The notes under the pieces were generated by a model. The model searched no databases, was not told where the DNA came from, and worked only from the letters and a program-made list of their open reading frames with translations. The translations under genes were made by a program, and so were the position numbers. Positions 44,423 to 53,291 of a DNA stretch of 64,000 nucleotides are shown in pieces. The stretch is from positions 128,207 to 192,206 of the forward strand of contig NZ_VJYB01000002.1 in NCBI RefSeq assembly GCF_030400225.1. Direction: 5' to 3'. How positions within the stretch are numbered: position 1 is the first letter of the stretch; each line of letters begins with the position of its first letter. This stretch comes from Lactobacillus sp. UCMA15818. Lineage in GTDB: Bacteria > Bacillota > Bacilli > Lactobacillales > Lactobacillaceae.

Positions 44423-44839
44423 ATGGGAAATTTTACAAAATATAGTAGGGTTCTAGTTAAAAGTTCGATATCGTTTGTTATTTTATTGGTACTAGCGCAA
44501 TTAATTGTTCCAATTAGTTGGAAGTTGCTGCTGGATTATTATTTAATCAGTAACTTTTTATTACTAAATCCCTTTAATATAATGAATATAGGACTAAAGG
44601 GAGAAGCTCAGGTTGTTGATGATACTATGAGCCGGACAAAAAGAACAGTTGAAGAAACAGAAGAAATAGAGGGAACAGAGGCAGCAGAGCAAATGTTGCA
44701 AAGGTCAAAGAGAAAAACGGTCAAAGAAAATGATACACGAGATATTTTATTAAATTCCTTTTTGAGTTTTATGAAACATTGTTTTTTACTAATTGCGGCG
44801 CCAATAATTTTTATGCAAAAGTTGTTGATTGATAGCTAA
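44423..44839 (+). CDS. Small membrane protein of unknown function
   Basis: 138 residues: an N-terminal hydrophobic stretch (about 14-50, two helices), a charged middle rich in Glu, Thr, Arg and Lys (TMSRTKRTVEETEEIEGTEA), and a C-terminal helix (SFMKHCFLLIAAPIIFMQKLL). The ATG at 44423 has GAGG upstream. It stands alone between two terminator-like hairpins. No family recognised. Confidence 0.6.
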   Translation: MGNFTKYSRVLVKSSISFVILLVLAQLIVPISWKLLLDYYLISNFLLLNPFNIMNIGLKGEAQVVDDTMSRTKRTVEETEEIEGTEAAEQMLQRSKRKTVKENDTRDILLNSFLSFMKHCFLLIAAPIIFMQKLLIDS

Positions 44840-44943
44840 GTGAAATTGTTTTTTTCTGTATTAATAAAAATAAGTGTAAAAGAAATAGACTTACTTTTAT
44901 TAAGTTTTAATGAGTTATTTCTAAGTAAAAATTAGTTTACTGG

Positions 44944-44971
44944 TTGACTTCTCTAATATTCTTGATATAAT
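44944..44971 (+). promoter_or_regulatory. Promoter of the amino acid permease
   Basis: TTGACT (44944-44949), 16 bp, and extended -10 TGATATAAT (44963-44971). No T-box or other leader structure was seen. Confidence 0.7.
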
Positions 44972-45004
44972 TTTAGTATTTATTAATTTATTGGAGGAGT
45001 TTTA

Positions 45005-46447
45005 ATGGGAAAATTTTTAAAAAGATTGCTTTTAAAAGAAGATCCAAAAGTTTATCAAGTTAAGGATGCGCATTTATCTCGAGTGTTGACTGTTAAAGAT
45101 TTTTTAGCGTTGGGTGTCGGGACAATTGTTTCAACCTCAATATTCACTCTTCCTGGTGTGGTTGCAGCTACACATGCAGGTCCAGCTGTCGTTATTTCTT
45201 TTTTATTAGCAGCTGTTGTTGCAGGGCTTGTGGCCTTTGCATACGCTGAGATGGCTTCTGTCATGCCGTTTGCCGGTTCTGCATATTCATGGATAAATGT
45301 TATTTTTGGTGAATTTTTTGCATGGATTGCAGGATGGGCACTCTTGGCGGAATATTTCATTGCTGTTGCTTTTGTGGCATCTGGAATCTCAGCAAATTTT
45401 CGCGGATTAGTAGAACCACTTGGTGTTAATTTTCCAAAACAGCTCGCAAATGCCTTTGGTACCGAGGGTGGAATTATTGATTTAGTAGCAATGGTTGTGG
45501 TTTTGCTAGTTGCTATTTTATTATCAAGGGGTATTTCAGGAGTAGCTCGTGTTGAGAATATTTTGGTTATCCTTAAAGTATTAGCCATTATTTTATTTGT
45601 AATCGTCGGAATGACTGCTCTGCATAAAGCTAATTATTTTCCTTTTGTCCCTAAATATCATCAAAATGCAGATGGTTCTGCTTTTGGAGGATGGCAAGGG
45701 ATATATGCCGGAATTTCAGCGATTTTTCTTTCATATATCGGTTTTGATTCAATTGCTGCAAATTCGGCTGAGGCGAAGGATCCGCAAAAAACGATGCCAC
45801 GTGGAATTTTAGGATCGCTTTTAATTGCTGTTGTATTATTCGTGGTTGTGTCACTAGTAATTGTGGGCATGTTTAAGTATACTAACTATGCTAATAACGC
45901 TGAACCAATCGGTTGGGCTCTTCGACAAAGTGGGCATCCGATTGTGGCAACCGTAGTACAAACAATTGCTGTTGTTGGGATGTTTACAGCTTTAATTGGG
46001 ATGATGCTGGCAGGATCACGGTTGATTTATTCATTTGGTAGGGATGGAATGCTTCCAAAGTGGTTAGGAAAACTAAATAAGGATAAATTACCAAGTAATG
46101 CAACGCTTACACTTGCAACAATTGGTATCATAATTGGTGCATTGTTTCCATTTGCATTTTTGGCGCAATTGATCTCTGCAGGCACATTGATTGCCTTTAT
46201 GTTCGTTGCCGTTGGAATTTATGCGTTGCGTGCGCGTGAAGGTAAAGATTTGCCAAAACCTAGCTTTAAAATGCCATTCTATCCAGTATTGCCAGCACTA
46301 GCCTTTCTTGGCGCTTTTGGCGTTTTTTGGGGGTTAGGTAATGATGCTAAGTTGTATGCCTTATTGTGGTTCCTTATTGGATTAATAATCTATTTTGCAT
46401 ATGGAATTAGGAATTCGTATTTAGGAAAGAAAAGTAAAGAAAAGTAA
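45005..46447 (+). CDS. Amino acid permease (APC superfamily, cationic amino acid transporter type)
   Basis: 480 residues with 12 membrane helices. The family start LTVKDFLALGVGTIVSTSIFTLPG carries the unwound helix 1 glycine-rich motif, and GYIGFDSIAANSAEAKDPQKTMPRGI-like sequence in helices 6-7 is diagnostic of CAT/YfnA-type transporters. The substrate is not certain; relatives carry branched, cationic or other amino acids by proton symport. The ATG at 45005 follows GGAGGAG. A perfect palindrome after the stop is the likely terminator. Confidence 0.9.
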   Translation: MGKFLKRLLLKEDPKVYQVKDAHLSRVLTVKDFLALGVGTIVSTSIFTLPGVVAATHAGPAVVISFLLAAVVAGLVAFAYAEMASVMPFAGSAYSWINVIFGEFFAWIAGWALLAEYFIAVAFVASGISANFRGLVEPLGVNFPKQLANAFGTEGGIIDLVAMVVVLLVAILLSRGISGVARVENILVILKVLAIILFVIVGMTALHKANYFPFVPKYHQNADGSAFGGWQGIYAGISAIFLSYIGFDSIAANSAEAKDPQKTMPRGILGSLLIAVVLFVVVSLVIVGMFKYTNYANNAEPIGWALRQSGHPIVATVVQTIAVVGMFTALIGMMLAGSRLIYSFGRDGMLPKWLGKLNKDKLPSNATLTLATIGIIIGALFPFAFLAQLISAGTLIAFMFVAVGIYALRAREGKDLPKPSFKMPFYPVLPALAFLGAFGVFWGLGNDAKLYALLWFLIGLIIYFAYGIRNSYLGKKSKEK

Positions 46448-46456
46448 AAATATAAT

Positions 46457-46500
46457 AGAGGGGGTTGGGTCAAAAATTAACTTTTGACCCAACCCCCTCT
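46457..46500. repeat. Dispersed palindromic element, copy F (hairpin only), between convergent genes
   Basis: AGAGGGGGTTGGGTC...GACCCAACCCCCTCT around AAAAATTAACTTTT, a near-perfect 44-bp palindrome without the long flank. It separates the permease gene from the convergent nucleotidyltransferase-like gene. Confidence 0.85.
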
Positions 46501-46511
46501 CCTACGATAAT

Positions 46512-47069
46512 CTAGTCTACAAAAAAACTAATTGTGGGCCACTTTGCTTGCCATTTTTTGTTAATAACACGTTTTTTGAATTGTTCAAGCAGCACCTTAT
46601 CAGATTGGAAACGAGGAGTTGGATGTATCTCAAAATTAAAGAGATGGTCCAAAGAAAATGGAGCAATGATTAGAGATTCAGGAGTATTCAAGTTTATTGC
46701 AACACTGTTACAAGTTTCGGGTATATTTTTAAGAGCTGTTTCAATATTTTTTCCAAAGGGCTGCATTGATTTTGCATCATTCAAACATATATTTTCGAGA
46801 TTCCACAGATATTTGGAATATTTCTGTGAGAAGATTGCTTTTTTTGTCAAGAATTGTTCGTATGATTCACTAGCATTTGCATATAACACATCAATATTTT
46901 CTAACACTAAATTAGTCTTTTGTGACGACAGATTATTCCAAATAATTGTTCGAAGTACGCCACTACAGACGAATGCAGTGCTCAAGTGCTCTGTTTTTAA
47001 AATTTCAAAAATTTCAGCGAGTTCTGTATTAGCAGCTAATGTCTCAAGTAATTGTTGGTTATAGTTCAT
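46512..47069 (-). CDS. Nucleotidyltransferase-family protein (COG3575 type), catalytic motif altered
   Basis: 185 residues. IPETCNSVAINL, LIIAPFSLDHLFNFEIHPTP and the C-terminal KRVINKKWQAKWP match the conserved blocks of COG3575 nucleotidyltransferase-like proteins (PET.TAV, APFGLDDLF, K.W...WP). The expected N-terminal DIDVVYFD-type metal motif reads ENIDVLYAN, and the preceding GG is SG, so catalysis is doubtful. The ATG at 47069 has CGGAGGA upstream. It diverges from ackA. The biological role of the family is unknown. Confidence 0.8.
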   Translation of the reverse strand: MNYNQQLLETLAANTELAEIFEILKTEHLSTAFVCSGVLRTIIWNNLSSQKTNLVLENIDVLYANASESYEQFLTKKAIFSQKYSKYLWNLENICLNDAKSMQPFGKNIETALKNIPETCNSVAINLNTPESLIIAPFSLDHLFNFEIHPTPRFQSDKVLLEQFKKRVINKKWQAKWPTISFFVD

Positions 47070-47205
47070 TAATATCCTCCGTAAAAATTGCTAAGGTTAA
47101 TTGTAATGTTTTTTTATAGAGAATGAAAGCATCTTTTTTTGAATAATTATTAAATCGTCATTAGTATTAGTGAAAAACGGTTAAAAATTTGGTATATTAT
47201 TATTG

Positions 47206-47219
47206 TGAAAGCGTTTCAA
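47206..47219 (+). promoter_or_regulatory. cre-like site before ackA
   Basis: TGAAAGCGTTTCAA matches TGWAANCGNTNWCA at 12 of 14 positions and lies just after a TATTAT-rich -10 region, where CcpA would act on ackA. Catabolite control of ackA is well known in Bacillus; here it is an inference. Confidence 0.5.
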
Positions 47220-47240
47220 ATATAATAAGGGGGAATCACT

Positions 47241-48461
47241 ATGTCAAAGATAATTGCAATTAATGCTGGAAGTTCAAGTCTAAAATTTAAGTTGTTTGAA
47301 ATGAATACTGAACAGGTATTAGCACAAGGTCTTTTTGATAGAATTGGGCTTGCAAAAGGCGCAATCAAGATTAAGTATGGTATTAATGAAAAATTTGAAA
47401 CTAATGAAGAAATAAAAAATCATTCGTATGCTGTTAAGCGTTTGCTAGAATTGTTGCTTAATCTGGAAATTATTCACGACTTCTCTGAAATAAAGGGGGT
47501 TGGTCACCGTGTTGTTGCTGGCGGTGAATATTTTAAGCGATCGGTCACAATTGACAGTAAGGTTATTAAAAAAATCAATTCATTGGCCGAGTATGCTCCC
47601 ATTCATAATCCCGCAAACCTAATGGGAATCAAAGCATTCAAGAAAATTCTTCCAGCTGCAACTGCAGTAGCTGTTTTTGATACGTCCTTTCATCAGACCA
47701 TGCCAAAAGAAAACTATATTTTTAGTGTGCCATACGAATGGTATCAAAAGTATGGTGTGAGAAGGTATGGGGCTCATGGGACTAGTCATCGTTATGTTGC
47801 AAATGTTGCTGCTGCAATATTAAAGCGTCCGCTGGATGAATTAAAATTAATTAGCTGTCATCTTGGAGCAGGAGCATCCGTTTGTGCTATTAAGAATGGT
47901 AAGTCCTTCGATACTTCAATGGGATTTACTCCTTTAACGGGGATTACTATGGCTACCCGTTCAGGGGATACTGATGTTGCAATGTTATCATTTATGATGC
48001 AAAAATTAGATATGCATTCCATGCCTGAAGCAATTTATGACTTGAATAAGAAATCTGGATTGCTGGGTATTTCGGGGGTATCCTCTGATATGCGTGATGT
48101 TATGGCAAAAAGTGATACAAATCCACGGGCACAGCTTGCTGTCGATATTTTTGTTAAGGATATCGTAAAATATATTGGTTCGTATACTGCTGAGATGGGT
48201 GGAGTTGATGGAATAATATTTACAGCAGGAATTGGAGAAAATTCTGCGGAGATTAGAAGTGCAGTTTTGCAAAGATTGTCCTACATGGGAATTGAGGTTG
48301 ATGAGGAAAGTAATTCAGTTAGAGGGGAAAACATTGTGATTTCTACTAAGGGCTCAAAAGTTAAGGCACTTGTGGTTCCAACTGATGAAGAGTTGATGAT
48401 TGCACGAGATGTTACCAAGATAATGGAAAAAAAGAGAGTAAAAAGTGCTAAATTGGTATAG
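47241..48461 (+). CDS. ackA: Acetate kinase
   Basis: Interconverts acetyl phosphate and acetate with ATP formation. The ASKHA signatures are INAGSSSLKFKLF at the N-terminus, GHRVVAGGE, FDTSFHQTMP and RRYGAHGTSHRYV, and IIFTAGIGENS near the end. It has 406 residues. The ATG at 47241 follows AAGGGGG. pta is not adjacent. Lactobacilli may carry several ackA copies; this one stands alone with a cre-like site. Confidence 0.96.
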   Translation: MSKIIAINAGSSSLKFKLFEMNTEQVLAQGLFDRIGLAKGAIKIKYGINEKFETNEEIKNHSYAVKRLLELLLNLEIIHDFSEIKGVGHRVVAGGEYFKRSVTIDSKVIKKINSLAEYAPIHNPANLMGIKAFKKILPAATAVAVFDTSFHQTMPKENYIFSVPYEWYQKYGVRRYGAHGTSHRYVANVAAAILKRPLDELKLISCHLGAGASVCAIKNGKSFDTSMGFTPLTGITMATRSGDTDVAMLSFMMQKLDMHSMPEAIYDLNKKSGLLGISGVSSDMRDVMAKSDTNPRAQLAVDIFVKDIVKYIGSYTAEMGGVDGIIFTAGIGENSAEIRSAVLQRLSYMGIEVDEESNSVRGENIVISTKGSKVKALVVPTDEELMIARDVTKIMEKKRVKSAKLV

Positions 48462-48583
48462 ATAATTTATTCCTGCAAAAGCAATTTGTAACAAAATCGT
48501 AATATAAAACTGTTCACAAATATGACAAAAAGTGTTAGATTATTCAAGTCGATAAATCAACTAATTTGGGGAGGACTTTTGTC

Positions 48584-48787
48584 ATGAGTAACAAGTTTGA
48601 TATTTTACACGATTATCAAGAGACAGTTGCTAAAATTGCTGAACTTGACGAAGTTTGTACGAGGATTAGCAGCTCAAAGCGGGGACGCCACTTATTAAAT
48701 GCTTACGATGAAAAAAAACGTGATATTGAAGAAGAACGTGAACAACTTGAAATCATTTTAGAAGCAATGAATGCTGCAGAAGATTAA
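48584..48787 (+). CDS. Small coiled-coil protein of unknown function
   Basis: 67 residues, highly charged and helical (HDYQETVAKIAELDEV, DEKKRDIEEEREQLEIILEA). The GGGGAGG nine bases before the ATG at 48584 is strong, so it is probably translated. A good terminator follows. No family recognised; it could be a small regulatory or adaptor protein. Confidence 0.65.
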   Translation: MSNKFDILHDYQETVAKIAELDEVCTRISSSKRGRHLLNAYDEKKRDIEEEREQLEIILEAMNAAED

Positions 48788-48822
48788 ATCAAAGTAAGCA
48801 AAAATAAAGATAGAGTTGAATT

Positions 48823-48853
48823 AGGAAATCTCATTGCCAGATTTTCTTTTTTT
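48823..48853 (+). terminator. Rho-independent terminator
   Basis: AGGAAATCT (48823-48831) pairs with AGATTTTCT (48839-48847, one wobble), followed by TTTTTT. Confidence 0.75.
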
Positions 48854-48944
48854 GTGACTATAAAATACGAAATAAAAAAGTTTTTTAGTGATAACTGAAT
48901 CAATATCTTAGCTTAATACGTATGAATACGTGTTTATTGCAAAT

Positions 48945-48990
48945 AAAGTTCGATTTTAGCTTTGACAATTAGCATATCCTTTGCTAAGCT
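48945..48990 (+). promoter_or_regulatory. purE promoter with PurBox
   Basis: On the minus strand AAAATCGAACTTT (48957-48945) matches the PurR box AWWWCCGAACWWT at 12 of 13. Four bases further come TTGACA (48962-48967), 17 bp, and extended -10 TGCTAAGCT (48982-48990). The leader to the GTG start is short, leaving no room for a riboswitch. Confidence 0.7.
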
Positions 48991-49016
48991 AAGGCTGTAC
49001 TTTAGGAGGGATAACG

Positions 49017-49505
49017 GTGAGCAATGAAATCAGTGTTATAATGGGAAGCTCTTCGGATTGGGAGACAATGAAGGAAGCGGCCAATATAATAGAACAATTT
49101 GGTGTCAGTTTTGATAAACAAGTTATTTCAGCACACAGAATGCCACAAGAAATGTTTGCATTTGCCAAGAATGCTGCGGATAATGATGTTAAGGTAATAA
49201 TTGCTGGTGCTGGTGGTGCAGCACATCTTCCCGGAATGATTGCAGCAAATACAATTTTGCCAGTAATTGGGGTCCCTGTTCAAAGTCACGCTCTTAGTGG
49301 AATTGATTCACTATTGTCTATCGTACAAATGCCTGCTGGAATTCCGGTGGCAACGACTGCAATCGGTGTTGCCGGGGCAAAAAATGCTGCATTATTAGCA
49401 TTACAGATACTTGGAATTACTGACGCCCAGATTGCACAAAAACTTAGGGCCTATCGCAAGGAAATGCACGATAAAGCAATGAAGAGTGGTGAAGAGCTTG
49501 TCTAA
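49017..49505 (+). CDS. purE: N5-carboxyaminoimidazole ribonucleotide mutase (PurE, class I)
   Basis: Converts N5-CAIR to CAIR, step 6b of purine synthesis. [13 protein letters not shown] and the [20 protein letters not shown] motifs define class I PurE. It has 162 residues. The GTG start has TAGGAGGG upstream. It overlaps or abuts purK, with which it acts in sequence. Confidence 0.96.
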   Translation: MSNEISVIMGSSSDWETMKEAANIIEQFGVSFDKQVISAHRMPQEMFAFAKNAADNDVKVIIAGAGGAAHLPGMIAANTILPVIGVPVQSHALSGIDSLLSIVQMPAGIPVATTAIGVAGAKNAALLALQILGITDAQIAQKLRAYRKEMHDKAMKSGEELV

Positions 49506-49506
49506 A

Positions 49507-50619
49507 ATGATCGCACAAGGGCAAACAATCGGAATTATTGGTGGAGGCCAGCTAGGACAGATGTTGGCATTTTCCGCAAAATCTGCTGGTTTTCGTGTAC
49601 TGATTTTAGATCCAAATCCAGATTGTTCTGCAGGACAGGTTTCTGATGATCAAATTGTTGCAGAATATGAAAATGTTTCTGCAATTGAAGAATTAGCAGC
49701 TCGCTCAGATGTTCTGACGTATGAATTTGAAAACGTTGATTTAAAAGCGTTAGAAGATGCTACAAAGATGGTTTCGGTTCCTCAAGGAACAAAATTGTTA
49801 GCAATTACTAAAGATAGATTAAATGAAAAAATTTTTTTAGCTGAAAGTGGCTTGAAAGTCACACCTTTTGCAGCGATTAACTCTATTGCTGATTTAAAGA
49901 TCGAGCTTCAAAAGTTCGGATATCCTGCAGTTCTAAAGACGTGTCAAGGCGGCTATGATGGAAAAGCACAGTTGGTGTTGCACAGTGCTGCAGATCTAAC
50001 CCAAGCACCTGAACTGATTGGACAAGGTCAATGTATACTTGAAGATTGGGTCTTATTCTCTAAGGAAATCTCTGTAATGGTTGCAAGAAATATCGCTGGT
50101 GTGATTTCATTGTTTCCTGTGAGTGAGAATATTCATAGAAATCAAATTCTGCATGAGAGTATTGTGCCTGCAAGAATCGCGCATACTTTGCAAGAAAAAG
50201 CGCAACAGATGGCTGAAAGAATCGCAAGCAAGATTAATCTATGTGGTATCCTAGGAGTAGAGATGTTTGTTGGCGAAGATGGTGAACTTTACGTAAATGA
50301 ACTTGCACCACGTCCACATAATTCGGGTCATTATTCGATTGAAGCCTGCAATTTTTCGCAGTTTGATGTACATAATCGAGCAATCTGTAACTGGCCAATG
50401 CCAAAAGTGGAATTATTAAAGCCTGTTGTTATGGTCAACATCCTTGGACAGCATGTTGCTGGTGCAGCAAAGTTAGTTTCTGAGAAATCGCAATGGCATT
50501 TTCATGACTATGGTAAGGTTGACGCACGGAATGATAGGAAGATGGGCCATATCACAATTTTGACTAACAATATTGAAGAAACACTTTCTGAAATTGAAAA
50601 AACAAAAGTATGGGATTAA
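49507..50619 (+). CDS. purK: N5-carboxyaminoimidazole ribonucleotide synthase (PurK)
   Basis: ATP-grasp enzyme making N5-CAIR from AIR, bicarbonate and ATP. The N-terminal IGIIGGGQLGQML and the central KTCQGGYDGKAQ, EISVMVARN and NELAPRPHNSGHYS motifs are all present. The start is uncertain: ATG 49507 gives the family-like MIAQGQTIGIIGGGQ (370 residues), while TTG 49498 or GTGs at 49486/49489 inside purE are possible. It continues into purB after 12 bases. Confidence 0.94.
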   Translation: MIAQGQTIGIIGGGQLGQMLAFSAKSAGFRVLILDPNPDCSAGQVSDDQIVAEYENVSAIEELAARSDVLTYEFENVDLKALEDATKMVSVPQGTKLLAITKDRLNEKIFLAESGLKVTPFAAINSIADLKIELQKFGYPAVLKTCQGGYDGKAQLVLHSAADLTQAPELIGQGQCILEDWVLFSKEISVMVARNIAGVISLFPVSENIHRNQILHESIVPARIAHTLQEKAQQMAERIASKINLCGILGVEMFVGEDGELYVNELAPRPHNSGHYSIEACNFSQFDVHNRAICNWPMPKVELLKPVVMVNILGQHVAGAAKLVSEKSQWHFHDYGKVDARNDRKMGHITILTNNIEETLSEIEKTKVWD

Positions 50620-50631
50620 AGGAGTAAACTA

Positions 50632-51927
50632 ATGATTTCAAGATATTCACGACCAGAAATGGCAGCAATTTGGGAAGATCAAAAAAAATATGAATGCTGG
50701 CTTGAAGTGGAGATAGCAGCAGATGAAGCATGGGCAAAGCTTGGACATATTCCTGCTGCAGATGTTGCAAAAATCCGCATGAATGCTAAATTTGATGTTA
50801 AGCGGATTTTAGAGATTGAGGAAACAACACATCATGATGTAATTGCCTTTACCCGCTGTGTGTCGGAATCGCTTGGTGAGGAGAAAAAATGGGTGCATTA
50901 TGGACTGACTAGTACGGATGTTGTGGATACAGCCTATGGATATCAATTGAAGCAGGTTGACGAGTTGTTACGAAAAGATTTGGCACATTTCAAGGATATT
51001 GTTGGCAAACAAGCAAAGAAATATAAAGATACTGTGATGATGGGAAGAACTCATGGAGTCCATGCTGAACCGACTACCTTTGGATTAAAAATTGCACGGT
51101 GGTATTCAGAAATAAAACGTGATATTGAACGTTTTGAACATGCTGCTGCTGGAGTTGAAGCAGGTAAAATCAGTGGAGCAGTGGGAACATTCGCCAATAT
51201 TGATCCATTCGTTGAAAAGTATGTTTGTGAGAAGCTTGGAATCCGCCCACAAGAAATCTCAAGTCAGGTTCTACCACGTGATCTGCATGCTGAATATCTT
51301 GCAGCATTAGCTTTAATTGCAACAAGCTTGGAGAAATTTGCGACCGAAATTCGCGGATTACAAAAATCGGAGACACGCGAAGTTGAAGAACATTTTGCAA
51401 AAGGGCAGAAGGGATCATCTGCAATGCCGCATAAGCGTAATCCGATTGGTTCAGAGAATATTTGTGGATTAGCACGTGTTGTTCGGGGGCATATGGTGAC
51501 TGCTTTTGAAGATGTAACTTTGTGGCATGAGAGAGATATCTCACATTCTTCGGCTGAGAGAATTATCTTGCCTGATACAACTATTTTGGTGGATTATATG
51601 TTGAATCGCTTTGGTAAAATTTTGGAAAATCTGACGGTTTTTCCAGATAATATGTTGCGTAACATGGACAGAACATTTGGCTTAATCTACAGTGGAAGAG
51701 TGTTGCTTAAGTTAATTGATACTGGGATGAGTCGGGAAAATGCGTATGATTTGATTCAACCGAAAACAGCTGAATCATGGGATAAGCAAGTTCAATTTCG
51801 ACCATTACTCGAGCAAGACGAGCGAATTACTAGTCGTCTTTCAAAAAAAGAATTAGATGATGCATTCGATTATCATTGGCATTTACGCCATGTTGATGAA
51901 ATCTTTGAGCGTGTCGGCTTAGGTTAA
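50632..51927 (+). CDS. purB: Adenylosuccinate lyase
   Basis: Fumarase-superfamily enzyme that cleaves SAICAR in IMP synthesis and adenylosuccinate on the way to AMP. The signature [15 protein letters not shown] holds the catalytic serine loop, and TSTDVVDTA and [14 protein letters not shown] are conserved. It has 431 residues. The ATG at 50632 follows AAAGGAG. A terminator closes the purE-purK-purB unit. Confidence 0.97.
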   Translation: MISRYSRPEMAAIWEDQKKYECWLEVEIAADEAWAKLGHIPAADVAKIRMNAKFDVKRILEIEETTHHDVIAFTRCVSESLGEEKKWVHYGLTSTDVVDTAYGYQLKQVDELLRKDLAHFKDIVGKQAKKYKDTVMMGRTHGVHAEPTTFGLKIARWYSEIKRDIERFEHAAAGVEAGKISGAVGTFANIDPFVEKYVCEKLGIRPQEISSQVLPRDLHAEYLAALALIATSLEKFATEIRGLQKSETREVEEHFAKGQKGSSAMPHKRNPIGSENICGLARVVRGHMVTAFEDVTLWHERDISHSSAERIILPDTTILVDYMLNRFGKILENLTVFPDNMLRNMDRTFGLIYSGRVLLKLIDTGMSRENAYDLIQPKTAESWDKQVQFRPLLEQDERITSRLSKKELDDAFDYHWHLRHVDEIFERVGLG

Positions 51928-51977
51928 CTTTGGAGCAAAGGAATTTATAGATAATTAGCAAGTGAGTCTCATATTAG

Positions 51978-52010
51978 AGTTCTAATTACTTTGTGATTAG
52001 GGCTTTTTTT
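51978..52010 (+). terminator. Terminator of the purEKB unit
   Basis: AGTTCTAAT (51978-51986) pairs with ATTAGGGCT (51996-52004, two wobbles), followed by T6. Confidence 0.8.
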
Positions 52011-52102
52011 GTTGATTACTGCTAACGATCTATGTATTAGAGACTAGACTGCCATCTCCTTTTACGTGCAAAACTCAATTACTTTTAGGTAGTATACAAC
52101 AT

Positions 52103-52115
52103 ATAGTTCGGAATA
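52103..52115 (-). promoter_or_regulatory. PurBox-like site upstream of purC (distal)
   Basis: Minus strand TATTCCGAACTAT matches AWWWCCGAACWWT at 12 of 13, with the full CCGAAC core. It lies 93 bp upstream of the second box. Confidence 0.6.
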
Positions 52116-52195
52116 ATTAAATAATAGAAATGAATTGTACAGCCAATTTTGATATTTTTACAAGAAAGCAAACATAATATTAATTATTAGAAAAT

Positions 52196-52243
52196 AAAGT
52201 TCGGGTTTTACTTATTGACTATTTGCTTTTTTATTGTTAATCT
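52196..52243 (+). promoter_or_regulatory. purC promoter with PurBox
   Basis: Minus strand AAACCCGAACTTT (52208-52196) matches the PurR box at 12 of 13. Six bases later come TTGACT (52215-52220), 17 bp, and extended -10 TGTTAATCT (52235-52243). The layout is nearly the same as at purE, including the shared AATAAAGTTCG. The rest of 52011-52320 holds no gene or riboswitch that I can see. Confidence 0.7.
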
Positions 52244-52320
52244 TTAAGTTAATTAGTGATCATTCTCGGTAGTTGTTATTCTTAATATTCGCCTATAGTT
52301 GAAAGGATTGAGTTTGAAAG

Positions 52321-53040
52321 ATGGAAAAGATGGTTTATGCAGGAAAAGCCAAACAAATGTGGACAACTGAAAATGAAGAAATTTTGAAAGTAGTTTACAT
52401 GGATCAGGCAACAGCATTGAATGGTAAGAAAAAAGATCAGATTTCAGGTAAAGGGATTCTAAACAACTATATATCTTCCTTGATTTTTGAATATCTTACG
52501 CAACAAGGAATTGAGAATCATTTTATCAAAAGAATTTCAGACACAGAAGAACTTGTTAAGAAAGTTACAATTCTGCCGCTTGAAATGGTCACAAGAAATG
52601 TTGCGGCTGGGCATTTTGCGACCCGTTTTGGTGTTGAAGAAGGAAAAACATTTGCGATTCCTGTTGAAGAAACATACTTTAAAAGTGATGAGTTAGATGA
52701 TCCATTTATGAATAATTCGCAAATCTTGGCGTTAAAAATAGCTACAAAAAATGAGATTGAAAAAATGTGGGATATTTCACGAAAAGTAAATCAATTATTA
52801 ACAGAGTTATTTAAGAAAATTGATTTGCGTTTGATTGATTTTAAGTTAGAATTCGGCAAACTTAAAGATGGCGAAATCGTGTTGGCAGACGAATTTTCTC
52901 CAGATAATTGCCGACTTTGGAATATGAAGGATAATGCTCACATGGATAAAGATGTTTACCGCCGCGATCTTGGCGATTTAACAGTTGTATATGAAGAAGT
53001 GTTAAAACGACTTGAAAAAGTTCTTACGGAGGATATGTAA
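52321..53040 (+). CDS. purC: Phosphoribosylaminoimidazole-succinocarboxamide synthase (SAICAR synthetase)
   Basis: Joins aspartate to CAIR with ATP. The family blocks YAGKAKQMW, KGILNNYISSLIFEYL, LPLEMVTRNVAAG and DEFSPDNCRLW are present. It has 239 residues. Two ATGs (52321 and 52327) compete and neither has an ideally spaced ribosome site. It is the first gene of a nine-gene pur operon. Confidence 0.96.
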   Translation: MEKMVYAGKAKQMWTTENEEILKVVYMDQATALNGKKKDQISGKGILNNYISSLIFEYLTQQGIENHFIKRISDTEELVKKVTILPLEMVTRNVAAGHFATRFGVEEGKTFAIPVEETYFKSDELDDPFMNNSQILALKIATKNEIEKMWDISRKVNQLLTELFKKIDLRLIDFKLEFGKLKDGEIVLADEFSPDNCRLWNMKDNAHMDKDVYRRDLGDLTVVYEEVLKRLEKVLTEDM

Positions 53041-53042
53041 TT

Positions 53043-53291
53043 ATGGTGAATGTACGTATTTTTGTAACTTATAAGCAGTCGGTTTTCAATCCCCAAGGAG
53101 AAACAATTACAGATGCGATTCACAGTTTAGGCTTTTCTGCAGTAAAAAAGGTAAATGTTGGTAAATTCTTTGACTTGCAGATAGAGCCTAATGATAAAAC
53201 AGTTGCAGAGATTGTTAGTCAGGTTTCAGAACAATTATTAGTTAACTTTAATTTAGAAACTTATCATTATGAAGTGATGGAGGAAGCGTAA
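53043..53291 (+). CDS. purS: FGAM synthase small subunit PurS
   Basis: 82-residue bridging subunit of the PurL-PurQ-PurS formylglycinamidine ribonucleotide synthase used by Gram-positive bacteria. [18 protein letters not shown] is the family core. GGAGG lies upstream of the ATG, and the stop overlaps the purQ start by one base. Confidence 0.95.
   Translation: MVNVRIFVTYKQSVFNPQGETITDAIHSLGFSAVKKVNVGKFFDLQIEPNDKTVAEIVSQVSEQLLVNFNLETYHYEVMEEA

Noticed and set aside
44840-45004. Possible T-box leader before the amino acid permease
   Set aside because: No T-box sequence or terminator/antiterminator pair was found; the promoter lies about 30 bases before the gene.
45055-45588. 177-residue open frame opposite the amino acid permease
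   Set aside because: Shadow of the hydrophobic permease reading; no start site and low-complexity Ala/Thr/Ile content.
46534-47064. 176-residue plus-strand frame opposite the nucleotidyltransferase-like gene
   Set aside because: The minus-strand reading matches COG3575 blocks and has a good ribosome site; the plus reading has neither.
48921-48945. TACGTGTTTATTGCAAATAAA before purE resembling the palindromic-repeat flank
   Set aside because: Similarity is short and no hairpin follows; probably chance in AT-rich sequence.
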